From: Candidatus Obscuribacterales bacterium
Lineage (GTDB): Bacteria; Cyanobacteriota; Vampirovibrionia; Obscuribacterales; Obscuribacteraceae
Direction of reading: 5' to 3'
Assembly: GCA_021732085.1 (NCBI GenBank)
Contig: JAKFVQ010000007.1
Location: 372,001 to 436,000 of the forward strand
DNA length: 64,000 bases
Part shown: positions 37,087 through 47,280 of the stretch, one piece after another
Position numbering within the stretch: the first letter of the stretch is position 1
Layout: each line of letters begins with the position of its first letter
Made by a program: the position numbers and the translations under genes
Notes under the pieces: model-generated
Told to the model about the DNA's origin: nothing
The model's input: only the letters and a program-made list of their open reading frames with translations
Database searches by the model: none

Positions 37087-37804
37087 AGTCGCGCCTAACT
37101 GTGCCGGGCTCGGCCTCAGGTTCGCCTACATTAAATACGAACTTGTGAGCCAACTTTCCATTCAAACTGACTCGAATTTCGTACAGTCCGGCAGGATCTC
37201 CTGGTGAAACAGTCCAGGCGTGGCCAACCCACCCTTCATCGACTGGCTGAAAACTTTCCATTACGCACTCACGCCCGCCATCCACTAATTGGGCAGATGA
37301 AGATCTCACCTTCCAGGTTGAAGGCGCTTCCGGCAGAATAAATTCTTCGCGGACAAAGACAGGAGCTTTAAAGTTTGTCTTGAGCTTCCACATATATTGA
37401 ATTCCTGGAAGGTTTGGAATTACAACAACCGGGTGAATATGCCAGTTTTTGGAAGGTCCTTCTCTCTCGGTGACGACCCCGAATTCCTTCTTATCCAATT
37501 TGGCAGGATCCTGTGTGCTGTCGTCAGACTCAATAGACTTCTCTAAAAGAGTGCTGAAAATACCTGACGGAGCCCTCACTCCTGCAGGCGGAGTGGTTGT
37601 GTGGATGGGCTCAATATCAAAATTATCTTCTACGCGGGTATCGTGCCGGGGAATTAAGGGACCGGAAGGCGGGTCCAGCTCCAACTGCTTATTTCCCGGC
37701 TCGTCGGTCCCAGGAAGCAATGGCGTGTCCGCATAGCCGGCGCCAGCAAAGGCGCAAAAGCTAATAACGACAAGGATCAGGTTAAGCGGTCTCAGCACAT
37801 TCAT
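37082..37804 (-). CDS. Exported protein of unknown function
   Basis: 240 residues. Signal peptide with a cut near GAGYAD. The mature N-terminal 80 residues are Pro/Asp-rich and probably disordered. The rest is predicted as strands, with VVVIPNLPGIQYMWKLKTNF and a C-terminal Ig-like piece SPGDPAGLYEIRVSLNGKL followed by VFNVGEPEAE. This resembles small Ig-like or DUF3859-type envelope domains, but I cannot name it. It is the first gene of the minus-strand block that runs through TPR and rpoB, and is divergent from the LysM genes. Confidence 0.65.
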   Translation of the reverse strand: MNVLRPLNLILVVISFCAFAGAGYADTPLLPGTDEPGNKQLELDPPSGPLIPRHDTRVEDNFDIEPIHTTTPPAGVRAPSGIFSTLLEKSIESDDSTQDPAKLDKKEFGVVTEREGPSKNWHIHPVVVIPNLPGIQYMWKLKTNFKAPVFVREEFILPEAPSTWKVRSSSAQLVDGGRECVMESFQPVDEGWVGHAWTVSPGDPAGLYEIRVSLNGKLAHKFVFNVGEPEAEPGTVRRDY

Positions 37805-38017
37805 ATATAAAGTTCTACCCAGCGAAAACCTGCAGTCAGAATACCAAGAAAACAGCTACAAAACTCGGCGGCAAGACCCACTATAAAGACTACAGATACA
37901 TGCACCGTTTTCTGTGTCTTGAACGCTTTCAGGTATTTGCAGCCGCGCTTAGACTTCAAGATACGGGAGAAGGTCTCAGTGAGCGCAAGCTTGCTTTTGA
38001 CCAGGTGGACTTTACTA

Positions 38018-41000
38018 ATGTTAGAGCAGAACGACAAGCAGAAAGACGTGGTCGAGGATGCCGCCGCAAATAGCGGTGACTCCGCAGCCACGGAAAAGCA
38101 AGCCGACGCTGCCACAGCATTATCTCAAGAGTTTTCGTCTGAGCCGAGCCAAAGCAAATCAATCGGCTTTAGTTCTTTTGCGCAGCTCGTAGAGCAAACA
38201 CAAAGGCCAGAGTCAAAAGAAGAAGTCACCCAAGGAAACGAAAGCTACAACGCCAGAAAGTCGTTAAGCAGCGAAATACTAACTTCATTTCAAGAAAGCA
38301 GCGGCGCTGGCCAAGAAATATCAGGGCGAAAACTTGACGCATCCAGCTCCTCCGTTGAAACGCCATCGCTTTCAATAACGGACATTGTTGCCGATCTGCC
38401 AAAAGATGAAGCAGGAGACGACAGCAGCTCTGATGGCAGCATTAAGACTTCTTATTTCAAAAGCAAGTTGAGCAAGGATTTATTGCGTGGTGCCAAGCAC
38501 ACCAATGAACACGTCGCCAACATCCATGCCGAACACTCTCCTGCAAAATCCTTCCACAATCAGCTCGATGCACTTCCTTCAAGCGGAACACAAGATCTAG
38601 AAGCAGTTTCCAAGCCAACCCAAACCCACATTCTTAGAATCGACAAGCCCGAGTCCTTTAAGGATTTGGAGCGCACTACAGGTAGTGCGCAGCCACAAAG
38701 CAATCTTCTCGGCACGCCACCTAATGTCGAAGCATTCCCGCCAAATCCTCCTGCGATTACCATTCACAAGCCAAATATTGAAACAGAAAAGCCCGGTAGA
38801 GCTGCCGGTGCAAATGGAGAAACAACCATTGCTGGCGGAATAGCGCGTCCGGGGGACGGCACAGAAGCTTCGCCGAAGGATAAATTACCGACAATCAATT
38901 TTCCCACTGGTGGTGACAGGGTTCCGCTTGAGAAATTGCCAGCGGGAAACAACATCAATGTTCCCATCGATAAATTCCCGAAGCCAGGTGACCTGATTCT
39001 TTCTCCGATCGATGTGAAAGGTCCGAAGAACAAAGACACAATTGATCTCCCTGTTACTGGAATTCCGCACATTGGCGATAAATTTCCCAGTCCCGCAAAC
39101 GTGCACCTCGGCACCATAAACGTCGGCAAAGAGCCGGAGCATAAGCTTCACTCTGACCCCGCAGTCTCGACGCTTCCAGTGCAGCCTACATTTGGCTTGC
39201 CCCTCTATACAAGTATCAATGACGCAAAGGCTCCAGGCGCGAATAACGGCAATGGTCAAATCCGCGAGCTTCCAGCTACGACTTTTTCTAGGACCGAACC
39301 AGTCAACACCGTGGCCCCCGTGAGCCGCTATTCTTCCCAAGAGTGGATGAGCTCAATTGCATCGCAAACTCGCACTGAAGAAAAAGCAAAGACAGTAACC
39401 GAGCAAGAACGGCAACACACTGAAACCCAACGGAAAGAACTACAAAAAGAACAAAACAAGGAACTGCAAAAAGCGCCCGTAGAAAAAAGCCAAGCACAAG
39501 CTCAAATCGATTCATTCCGCGCGAAAAACGAGCAGGCGATACCATCTGAGGCTCTGCGAAATTCAACTCTCATTGCATACAACGCGATTCCACAGGGCGC
39601 TGCTGAGAAGGTGTTTGCCGGCAAGTCGCTTGTTGCCGGCGGCGAGACACAACTGATGAGAAATACTAGTGCCGCAAAAAATGCCGAGATGGCAATGCCT
39701 CAACCATTCAAATTGAGCAATATGGATAAAGCTCTTTTCGTTCCGCCAAATCACAAAGCGACAAATTTGGAAGCGACGGTCAGGGGCGTTCAACGCGAGA
39801 GCGGAGCAATTGCAAACATCGGCAAGATTGAATTTGCAGCTAAGCGCGCAGTGGCAGCGGCAGAACACATTGTCGCAACGCAACAGCAAAGAACTCTTGA
39901 AAGAGTATCTGCTGTTAAAGCGTTGGACGTAGGAAAAGGTTTCGGCGAATCAAAAATCGAACCGAAAGTCGATTTATCACAAGGTAAAAGCGCGCAAAAA
40001 ATGTCGGGACTGGCGCAGCGCAATGAGATTTTAGTTTCAGCAGAGAAAGTACAGCAAAACCGAAGCGCCATTCTTAGTGAGCAGGCGAAGGTAGACGAAA
40101 CACGCAGACTAGATTCATCCTTCAGAAACGATCTGCAACTGCGATTTGATCCGACAGCGAAAGTCGACGCCACTAAGCAAAGAGTAGTAGATCTTGCTCA
40201 AAGCAAGATTGAGACAGCGCTAACTACCAATCACAAATTCGTTCAAATCAAACCGGAACTGATATCCATCACAGGAAAGGCTGACAGCAATTCGGCTCTT
40301 ATCGCTAACTACAAACTCGATCGCGCATTCGCCAACAAAATCGTTTTTGCTGGAACAGTTGCAGCCGACTCGATGGTCGTCATTCAAAATACTCGCAAGA
40401 CAGCAGCGGGCGCAGGCGAAATTGGATGCGCAAAGAAGGGTGAGAACAACCGATTCTTCCCCGGTGCCGAGCTAACACTAGCTGCCGTATTGTCTCTTTC
40501 AGGAGCACGCAAACGCCGTCGCGAAGAGCAATCCCAAATAACAACAAGCGCAAGTAATGAAATGTTGGCGAAACAAGTGTTGCATCGCCGAACACATATG
40601 GTTGAGGCAGGCGATACACTTCAATCAATCTCTGAACGCTTTTATGACACTCGCGAAGCGGCTGGACTTATCGCTGATTTGAATGCGATGTCAATCACCC
40701 AGCAAAGCATGGATGGCAGAACAATTATTGAACTGCGAGTTCGACAAATATTGGAATTGCCTGAGGCCGAAGAAGTAAGCAAGTACCTGGCGACACTCTC
40801 GAAAAACTATAATGTAGAGAAGCTCGTGACAATCGTGAAAGAGAACAATGTTGATGTCGAACTCTTGCGCGACTTTCTCGGAAAAGTTTGTGATGACAAA
40901 GCGGCCCCTGAGGGCGTATCCGCACTCGCTGCGGCTAACAGTGTTTTACCTGCCAAGCCTGAACTTCCAGAGCTGGTAATTGAGGATGACAAAACGCTCC

Positions 41001-41098
41001 CTCCGGCGAACGGACTCGGCGCGGTAGTCACCGATCTAGCAATGTTAATTTCCAATGGACTGAAACGTCCTACAAGGGATTTGGGAGCGCTAAGTTAA
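38018..41098 (+). CDS. Giant LysM-domain protein, copy 1
   Basis: 1026 residues from the ATG at 38018, with AGGTGG 10 bases upstream; an in-frame TTG at 37919 is unlikely. There is no signal peptide. Most of the protein (to ~815) is polar, Ala/Lys/Glu/Pro-rich and probably disordered or coiled, including proline repeats such as DKFPKPGDLILSP. Then comes ELTLAAVLSLSGARKRR (~817), a LysM domain (HMVEAGDTLQSISERFYD, ~857-914) ending RQILELPEAEE, and a C-terminal tail GLGAVVTDLAMLI plus LKRPTRDLG. The last three elements recur in the next gene. LysM binds peptidoglycan; FimV-like roles are conceivable. Confidence 0.75.
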   Translation: MLEQNDKQKDVVEDAAANSGDSAATEKQADAATALSQEFSSEPSQSKSIGFSSFAQLVEQTQRPESKEEVTQGNESYNARKSLSSEILTSFQESSGAGQEISGRKLDASSSSVETPSLSITDIVADLPKDEAGDDSSSDGSIKTSYFKSKLSKDLLRGAKHTNEHVANIHAEHSPAKSFHNQLDALPSSGTQDLEAVSKPTQTHILRIDKPESFKDLERTTGSAQPQSNLLGTPPNVEAFPPNPPAITIHKPNIETEKPGRAAGANGETTIAGGIARPGDGTEASPKDKLPTINFPTGGDRVPLEKLPAGNNINVPIDKFPKPGDLILSPIDVKGPKNKDTIDLPVTGIPHIGDKFPSPANVHLGTINVGKEPEHKLHSDPAVSTLPVQPTFGLPLYTSINDAKAPGANNGNGQIRELPATTFSRTEPVNTVAPVSRYSSQEWMSSIASQTRTEEKAKTVTEQERQHTETQRKELQKEQNKELQKAPVEKSQAQAQIDSFRAKNEQAIPSEALRNSTLIAYNAIPQGAAEKVFAGKSLVAGGETQLMRNTSAAKNAEMAMPQPFKLSNMDKALFVPPNHKATNLEATVRGVQRESGAIANIGKIEFAAKRAVAAAEHIVATQQQRTLERVSAVKALDVGKGFGESKIEPKVDLSQGKSAQKMSGLAQRNEILVSAEKVQQNRSAILSEQAKVDETRRLDSSFRNDLQLRFDPTAKVDATKQRVVDLAQSKIETALTTNHKFVQIKPELISITGKADSNSALIANYKLDRAFANKIVFAGTVAADSMVVIQNTRKTAAGAGEIGCAKKGENNRFFPGAELTLAAVLSLSGARKRRREEQSQITTSASNEMLAKQVLHRRTHMVEAGDTLQSISERFYDTREAAGLIADLNAMSITQQSMDGRTIIELRVRQILELPEAEEVSKYLATLSKNYNVEKLVTIVKENNVDVELLRDFLGKVCDDKAAPEGVSALAAANSVLPAKPELPELVIEDDKTLPPANGLGAVVTDLAMLISNGLKRPTRDLGALS

Positions 41099-41224
41099 CT
41101 GCACAGTTGTGCAGAAAGAACTGTGTGAGACGCGCTTAACTTCGCCAGGCGGAAATCCTACACTGTTTTCAGGGAGAGGGACCAGCGTGCTTTTAGCTCG
41201 CCTATGTCCTGCTGGGAGCAAAGT

Positions 41225-44104
41225 ATGGCTGACGAGCTGGAAAATTCCAAAGAGTCGGGAGAAAAGGGCGACAAGAGCGCCGGCGAATCTTCCATGGGCT
41301 CAGGCGCCGCAGCCGGCGAGCGTCTTTCTCAAGAAAGCTTTCCTTCAAGGGAAGAGAGCAGACAGCTCAGTGGACGGAACTCCGAAACAGAACAGTCGGA
41401 GCAATCAGCCAGCAGATTTTCTCAAGACCGCGCATCCGATTTTACTAATCAGAATTTTGTAAGACCAGAACAACAAGTATCAAAGTCTGTTGCACAGAAC
41501 TTACCGCAGCTCCAACTCGATACGAACAGAACCGCTCAGCGTAATCTTGAACAGCCGGTGAATTCCAATATTGCATCCAGCTTCGAGAAAGGCTCGAAGT
41601 TGATTGCAGAGATGACAATTTCCCACGATAACAGCGCAAACGCAGACAAAGCCGTGAAAACTCTTGATGCGTTCAAATCCACCAACAATAGCGTGGCGAA
41701 GCTAGCATCAAATGATTCAGCGACTGCAGCCATGCAAAATTTGGAGCGTTCCACAAGCCTTAGCAACGCGGTGAACTCACAAGACAATGTCGCTCAAACT
41801 GAACGTAAGTCAGATATCCAAAACGCTTTTGCTGACAAGAGAATTTCCGATTCACTCATTAGTCCTGATGCTATGCAGAAGACAAATTCAATGAAGGACT
41901 TGGCGGCTCCGGCTTCAAAGCTTGACCTGGCATCCTTCAGCGAGAATCAGGTAGCAAAATCTTTCACAGATAAAGGCATCTTCGAAAATAAACAGCTGAT
42001 TGCGGACGCTGCCTTCAAGAATGATGCAAAACTCTCAAAAGAAGCAACCGACATTACTAAAGTGGATATATCGGCATCTAAAAATGAAACGATGCTGAGA
42101 GTTGATAGTCAGACGGCAACGGCTAACCAGTCTAAGGTAGCCGATCTTCAGCGCTTTCAGAGTGAAGCACTACGTCCGGACAAATCGCTCGGAGAATTCA
42201 AACCCGAGACAAAAATGGACAAGAGCCTGGCAGCTGAAAAACTAGGCTCTAATGACGCCATGCGCAATCTTGATCAAAGCAAACCAGCAGATCCGACCCG
42301 CAACGAAAACGTTCGCCAATTAGAAAAGCCTGTAAGTGATACCCTGAGAAACGCAGAGTCAAAGAGTCCGGATCAGCCGAGAGTTCCAGAAACACGATCA
42401 GAAGCGAGCAACACTCGTTCCGACAATCGCCAAGCTGAAACAATTAAGGCACCGGAGCAGTCAGCACGAGCAGCTGACGCCAGAGGAGCAGATGAAACGT
42501 TCAAGAAGCCGGCAGCAGCGGTCGAGCAAGCCTCCCCAACAAAAATGGAGCCGGTTAAGGCAGAAACTGCAAAACAAGAGACCGCAAAGCCAGAAGCTCC
42601 AAAAGTAGAACCTGCTAAGGTAGAAGCTGCAAAACCCGAAGCAGCAAAGCAAGAAGCCACAAAGCAAGAATTAAAAGAAACTACAAAGCCAGAGCATGCA
42701 ACACAACGCTCGCAACAGGCTGACCGCCAGGACGACAATGTTCCGGTCGCAGCGATTGCGGCAGCCGCGGCGGCAGCTGCCAACGCAGCTCGCGAGGCTG
42801 ATAAGGCAAATGCAACAAGCAAGCCTGCTGATCAACAAAGCAAAATAGACGGCGCCGGCAACTCCTTAAACCGCGCCACCATTAATGGTATCAATGCCGC
42901 TGACGCAGCAATTCAAACAGTCAAAGCAAGCGGAGATAAGACCACAACTCCAGCTCTCGGACGCGATATTCATCCGTCAGACAACAAAGGCGTTGCGCTT
43001 TCAGCGGAGAAAGCTGCAAACGCAAATGCCCAAGATTTGACCGGAAAGGCAATGCGCATTGATGGCAGCATTCAACAAACTTCTAGACTCGCCGACCAAT
43101 CAACAGTCAATGGAAAGCCTGAAACCGGAGCCGTTTCCCTTCGTGGCGAAATCAGCGCAAATGGACGCGTAGCCGAAAGAAACGAAGCGGTAGCAGGAAA
43201 GGATATCAGCGCCAAAGCAGATACGTCCGCAATCAATAGCCGCGCAGAAGCAGCCGTGAAGGGCTCAGCCGATCCACGTTGCATTCAGTTCGATGGAACA
43301 GTCAAAGCAACAGGCGATGCAGCTCGCAGCGAGAAAGAACTAGAGCTGCAAGGCTCAGAAGCAGCTGACGGAGATTCCGAAGAAGGCGACAACAAGGTCA
43401 AAGTCAAACGCTACACTGTAAATGGTAATAAGCTATATCTAACAGGCGTCGAAATCAGCCTCGCAGCGTTGCTTACTATGGCTGGTGCAGCTCGTCTACG
43501 CGCAGACAAGGCCGACGACAAGCAGGAAGCAAGCGATGGAGAAGAAGGGAAGGATAAAGACTCCCAGGTATTCATCCGCAGAACATATATGGTCCAAGAA
43601 GGCGACACCCTTCTTTCCATTGCCGAAGATATCTACAACAATCGCCATGCAGCATGGCTTATCGCAGACATGAATGCTGCAAACACCAAGGAAGCATGGA
43701 TAGACGGCAGACGCGTAGTTGAGCTGCAAGCACGCCAGATTCTTGAATTGCCAGAGGCAGAGGAACTGATTCAGTTCACCGCGAAACAACGCCGTGATTT
43801 CGATCCAGAGAAATTGGTCACCGTCGTTACGCAAAATGTTGTTGACCGCGAACTGCTTCAAGCTTTCCTCGGAACAGTTTCCGGCCAGGCCGACAGCGAA
43901 GCGTCCAACGTGAAGGGCACCGTTAGAGCTACTGCGGTTGTTCCAGCCAGCCAGCAACTGCCAGAGCTAACAATAGAAGGCATGGAAATCGACGAACAGC
44001 GCTTTCCGCCAACTGGACTTGGCGCCGTAATCACAGATCTAGCAACCATGATCAAACAAAGTCTAAAACGCCCAACAAGAGATCTCGGTGGTGCTGTCAG
44101 CTAG
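41225..44104 (+). CDS. Giant LysM-domain protein, copy 2
   Basis: 959 residues from the ATG at 41225 (GGGAG upstream); an ATG at 41204 is the alternative. Tandem paralog of the preceding gene. N-terminal ~740 residues are polar with Gln, Ser, Asn and Lys, including KPEAAKQEA-type repeats near 450-490 and a poly-Ala stretch. The conserved C-terminal module is: VEISLAALLTMAGAARLR (~745), LysM (YMVQEGDTLLSIAEDIYNN, ~785-843), RQILELPEAEE, a helical piece with DRELLQAFLG, and the tail GLGAVITDLATMI plus LKRPTRDLG. The N-terminal parts of the two proteins share composition rather than sequence. A structured terminator follows. Confidence 0.75.
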   Translation: MADELENSKESGEKGDKSAGESSMGSGAAAGERLSQESFPSREESRQLSGRNSETEQSEQSASRFSQDRASDFTNQNFVRPEQQVSKSVAQNLPQLQLDTNRTAQRNLEQPVNSNIASSFEKGSKLIAEMTISHDNSANADKAVKTLDAFKSTNNSVAKLASNDSATAAMQNLERSTSLSNAVNSQDNVAQTERKSDIQNAFADKRISDSLISPDAMQKTNSMKDLAAPASKLDLASFSENQVAKSFTDKGIFENKQLIADAAFKNDAKLSKEATDITKVDISASKNETMLRVDSQTATANQSKVADLQRFQSEALRPDKSLGEFKPETKMDKSLAAEKLGSNDAMRNLDQSKPADPTRNENVRQLEKPVSDTLRNAESKSPDQPRVPETRSEASNTRSDNRQAETIKAPEQSARAADARGADETFKKPAAAVEQASPTKMEPVKAETAKQETAKPEAPKVEPAKVEAAKPEAAKQEATKQELKETTKPEHATQRSQQADRQDDNVPVAAIAAAAAAAANAAREADKANATSKPADQQSKIDGAGNSLNRATINGINAADAAIQTVKASGDKTTTPALGRDIHPSDNKGVALSAEKAANANAQDLTGKAMRIDGSIQQTSRLADQSTVNGKPETGAVSLRGEISANGRVAERNEAVAGKDISAKADTSAINSRAEAAVKGSADPRCIQFDGTVKATGDAARSEKELELQGSEAADGDSEEGDNKVKVKRYTVNGNKLYLTGVEISLAALLTMAGAARLRADKADDKQEASDGEEGKDKDSQVFIRRTYMVQEGDTLLSIAEDIYNNRHAAWLIADMNAANTKEAWIDGRRVVELQARQILELPEAEELIQFTAKQRRDFDPEKLVTVVTQNVVDRELLQAFLGTVSGQADSEASNVKGTVRATAVVPASQQLPELTIEGMEIDEQRFPPTGLGAVITDLATMIKQSLKRPTRDLGGAVS

Positions 44105-44278
44105 TTCATGTCGGCAATCGCCAATTGAAAACAAAAGAATTCAGCAAAGACTTTCACAATGACGTGTTTGGGATTCTGACCGCCGTATCCTTCCCCAGCA
44201 TTCTTGGTGGCAATCAAAAAATAGATTTTCCTGGGAACTATTCCTATGATTTTCGCTTCCATATAAACATATAAAGCT

Positions 44279-44350
44279 GACGCCACCCCAAACCTCGCAG
44301 AGTTGTATCTGCAACAGTGCTTGAAACGGAGGTGGCGTCGCTTTTTCTTT
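44279..44350 (+). terminator. Branched hairpin terminator after the LysM pair
   Basis: Outer 9-base perfect stem (44279-44287 with 44331-44339), enclosing a smaller 5-base hairpin (44297-44301 with 44308-44312), followed on the plus strand by GCTTTTTCTTT. It lies 175 bases after the stop of the second LysM gene and has no T-run on the minus side. Confidence 0.65.
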
Positions 44351-44374
44351 CTGCGGCTTTATGAGCACGCACAA

Positions 44375-45646
44375 TTATTGAATCGTATTTAATAGCTTCT
44401 CAAGGTCATCGCTCAAGTCGTCTACAGATTGATAACGCAGATCTGCTTTTTTCTCCAGACACTTGTCGAGAATGGACTGAACAAACTCTATTTGCGGAAG
44501 GTCCGGTATTTTATCGACAAGTGGACCAGGGGTTTCGATCAAATGCTTAACAGCAACAGCCTGCATGGTATCTGCTTCAAACGGGACAGAGCCGGTGAGC
44601 AGCTCATACAACATTACGCCCAACGCATAGATATCGGCTCTTGCATCGACATTACGATCCTCTAGCTGCTCGGGCGAAATGTAGTCAATGGTACCAATCA
44701 CAGTGCCTTCCCGGGTTAATCTATCGGCCGAACCGACAAGACGTGCAATTCCGAAATCTACAATTTTCACAGCGTCGACACGGCTTTTGTTCTCTTGAAT
44801 CAATATGTTTTCCGGCTTCAGATCCCTGTGCACAATGCCTGCCAGGTGAGCATCGCGCAGCCCCGAGCAAATTTGAATCATTACCGCTGCCGCAGTTCTA
44901 AGAGACAGCCGACCGGCACGATCCAAGAAGTCGCGCAGAGGCTCGCCCTCGACGAGCTCCATGACTAGAAAAGGCAGCCTATCATCAATACAGCCGGCAT
45001 CGTAGATGGTGACAACATTGGGATGTTTGATCTTCGCCATCAATTGGCATTCATGCTCAAAGCGCTTCATCGTTTCGCTATTGCCAATCAAATGGCCCTG
45101 CATGACTTTAACCACGACATGGCGGTTCATCCTTTGATCCAGTGCCTTCCACACATTGGCTGAGCCACCAGTTCCTATGGAATGATCGAGCAAATAGCGC
45201 TCCGCGATCAAAGAGCCATTCAAGACAACAGCGGCAGAAACTGCTGGTTTTGGAGAGTATTCGAGCGAGCGGCGCAAAATTGACTTAACACGAGCGCCAA
45301 GTTCTCTCATTGAGAATGGCTTGGTAATGTAATCGTCTCCGCCGGACTCTAGACCCAGCTCTTTATCATCGATCGATGTGCGCCCAGTCATAAATAGGAT
45401 AGGAGTCAATCCGCCCACCGAGCGAAACTCCTGACACAACTCCAAACCGGTAAGCTCACCTAAATCCCAATCCAAAATGATCAGGTCGAAGTCCTCGCTC
45501 TTCAGCAACATTTTTGCCCGAGCCAAAGGAGCATTATGCTGGTAGTCAACGGAAAAACCGGAGCCTTCCAGAAAGTCCTTGACGACCATCCCTAATTGGC
45601 GGTCGTCTTCAACAAGCAAAATATTCTTCTTCTCTTCTTCTGCCAC
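44375..45646 (-). CDS. Response-regulator/Ser-Thr protein kinase fusion
   Basis: 423 residues. Residues ~8-128 are a receiver domain: VEDD at the acidic pocket, the phospho-acceptor Asp in DLIILDWDLG (residue 59), the Thr in LFMTGRT and the Lys in YITKPFS. Residues ~148-420 form a Hanks-type kinase: glycine loop IGTGGSANVW, catalytic Lys in VVVKVM, HRDLKPEN, DFG, and SPEQLEDRNVDARADIYALG. No membrane helix. The architecture implies that a histidine kinase controls Ser/Thr phosphorylation through the receiver. No histidine kinase is adjacent. It is the reverse of the usual one-system layout and uncommon outside cyanobacteria-like and myxobacterial genomes, as I recall. Confidence 0.92.
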   Translation of the reverse strand: MAEEEKKNILLVEDDRQLGMVVKDFLEGSGFSVDYQHNAPLARAKMLLKSEDFDLIILDWDLGELTGLELCQEFRSVGGLTPILFMTGRTSIDDKELGLESGGDDYITKPFSMRELGARVKSILRRSLEYSPKPAVSAAVVLNGSLIAERYLLDHSIGTGGSANVWKALDQRMNRHVVVKVMQGHLIGNSETMKRFEHECQLMAKIKHPNVVTIYDAGCIDDRLPFLVMELVEGEPLRDFLDRAGRLSLRTAAAVMIQICSGLRDAHLAGIVHRDLKPENILIQENKSRVDAVKIVDFGIARLVGSADRLTREGTVIGTIDYISPEQLEDRNVDARADIYALGVMLYELLTGSVPFEADTMQAVAVKHLIETPGPLVDKIPDLPQIEFVQSILDKCLEKKADLRYQSVDDLSDDLEKLLNTIQ

Positions 45647-45792
45647 GAGTTTCTTAAGCCGCGGTCAGCTTGCAAAGAGAAAGGAGAATTCTTGCTCAAA
45701 ATAGTCTGACGGCAGTCACGCCATCTCAACTCTATATAAGGAATGGAGTTTGCCGGGATGGTCTCCAAACCCTAGTTTCTGATTCTCGTAAC

Positions 45793-47280
45793 TTACTGCT
45801 GCAAACTGACTGGAATGATCTCATCGCCATCAACGATACCAGATCCAGCGGCGGTAGAGGAAACGGCCAGAGCTGTCGGCTTCCCATCTATAGATGATGC
45901 ATCTGAAAGATTGTCGGGATTTTCAGTGGTCTTTGGAGCTTTCGGAATCAGCGCAGTCGGCTGCTTCTCATTGGCCGCGTCGAGACTTGTAAGCTCACTA
46001 CCATCGTCATTCAAGAAGCCGTGTATTGGCTGCGGACTGCTAGCGATAAGCTCATGAGCACCGGGCACATATGCCGACGGCTTTGCTGGCTCTTTCTTTT
46101 GATTATTCGGAGCGGGCGGTTCGCCCTCTTGCTCCTCAAGCTGTTGGCGCAATTGTTCAAGGGCGGAGGTCAGCGCCGGCTTTGCCATTGCCATTCTCAA
46201 GCCCCAGAAGAAACGGAAGTCCATCCCCGAGAGACCAGGGCGATTACCAGAATGGAAGTTCCAAATTGGTTCTGCTCTTATAAAAGCTTGCAGTCCCGGC
46301 AACTGTTTGATCACCCGGCGAGAAATTTCAAAGTCGGAAATAAACGAGTAGTTGTTTACCGGAATAGTTGCGTTGCGGCGGAACGGATGACGGAAGTTCT
46401 GCACGAAGGTTGTTGAAGCGGAGAAGCTCCAACCATTTCTTTGGTAAAGCATGCCCCATGTATAGAAGGGATCGATTTCTTTAGTCGGAGCTTGGAATGG
46501 ACGCTTACCGCGAAGCTGCAATAGAGCGTTGGCGAAGAGCACCGTCCGTGGGGTCAGTACATAAGATGCCGTCAAGCCAGGCAAATAGTCAAATACGCAG
46601 GCTTGGTGCAGCTGATAAAGTTCCCGCCATTGGATTTCTGCTTGAATGTTTCCGCGACTGGTAATTGGAATGTCTTGCTGCAAACCCATACCAATCGAAT
46701 GGATAACGGTGTTCAAGCGAACATTTCGCGCCAATTGGTCGCGAATCATGAAGTAGTTTCCGTATAGACGTGTATGCGGAGTCAAAGTCCAACCAACGGT
46801 TACGTTGGGCAGCACACGGAAGACCAGGTCATCGTTGGAAGCAAGCCCGATAATGTCATAAATTTGAGCTTGCTGGAATGCGTTAAGCAAGCGGAATGTT
46901 TGGGGCGGCGGCAACTGCCTGATCAAAGACTCTTTCTTTGGAAACTGGAATGGATTGGATTCATAGCGACCCGACACTTCCACAGTGCTGTTGAAGTAGA
47001 GCCGGGAAGGCAGCTTCTGCAAAATGCGCAACTGCAAGTTTTCAGCAAAGCTCAAGCGATTCTGCACCGTGGGCAGAGGCAGAGTATCTGTTGGAATGAT
47101 GGTGCTTGAGGTGACAGGCGTCGGTGCCGTGAACGACTCCACTCTAGGTGTGACGGCAGGCGTCGCGCCAGCAGTGCCCTGCGCTATGGTCTGAGCCATC
47201 GCATATATTGGATTCACTAAGGCTGCTAGAACAAGGGAGCTCATGGTGAGCGCCTTGTGCTGCACAGATAGATGCATCAT
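45793..47280 (-). CDS. Outer-membrane beta-barrel-like protein
   Basis: 495 residues from the ATG at 47280, which has AAGGGG upstream; a further start 16 codons earlier is weaker. Signal peptide with a cut after IYAMA. Residues ~85-360 consist of alternating amphipathic strands with aromatic ends (VEVSGRYESNPF, RLYGNYFMIRDQLA, GMLYQRNGWSFSASTTF), as in outer-membrane barrels. The C-terminal ~130 residues are Pro/Glu/Ser-rich and lack a terminal barrel strand, so the barrel end lies before them. Transport or surface role not deducible. Divergent from the NarL-type regulator. Confidence 0.7.
   Translation of the reverse strand: MMHLSVQHKALTMSSLVLAALVNPIYAMAQTIAQGTAGATPAVTPRVESFTAPTPVTSSTIIPTDTLPLPTVQNRLSFAENLQLRILQKLPSRLYFNSTVEVSGRYESNPFQFPKKESLIRQLPPPQTFRLLNAFQQAQIYDIIGLASNDDLVFRVLPNVTVGWTLTPHTRLYGNYFMIRDQLARNVRLNTVIHSIGMGLQQDIPITSRGNIQAEIQWRELYQLHQACVFDYLPGLTASYVLTPRTVLFANALLQLRGKRPFQAPTKEIDPFYTWGMLYQRNGWSFSASTTFVQNFRHPFRRNATIPVNNYSFISDFEISRRVIKQLPGLQAFIRAEPIWNFHSGNRPGLSGMDFRFFWGLRMAMAKPALTSALEQLRQQLEEQEGEPPAPNNQKKEPAKPSAYVPGAHELIASSPQPIHGFLNDDGSELTSLDAANEKQPTALIPKAPKTTENPDNLSDASSIDGKPTALAVSSTAAGSGIVDGDEIIPVSLQQ

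Noticed and set aside
44101..44286. 61-codon minus-strand frame after the LysM gene
   Set aside because: It runs through the terminator hairpin and has no ribosome site.
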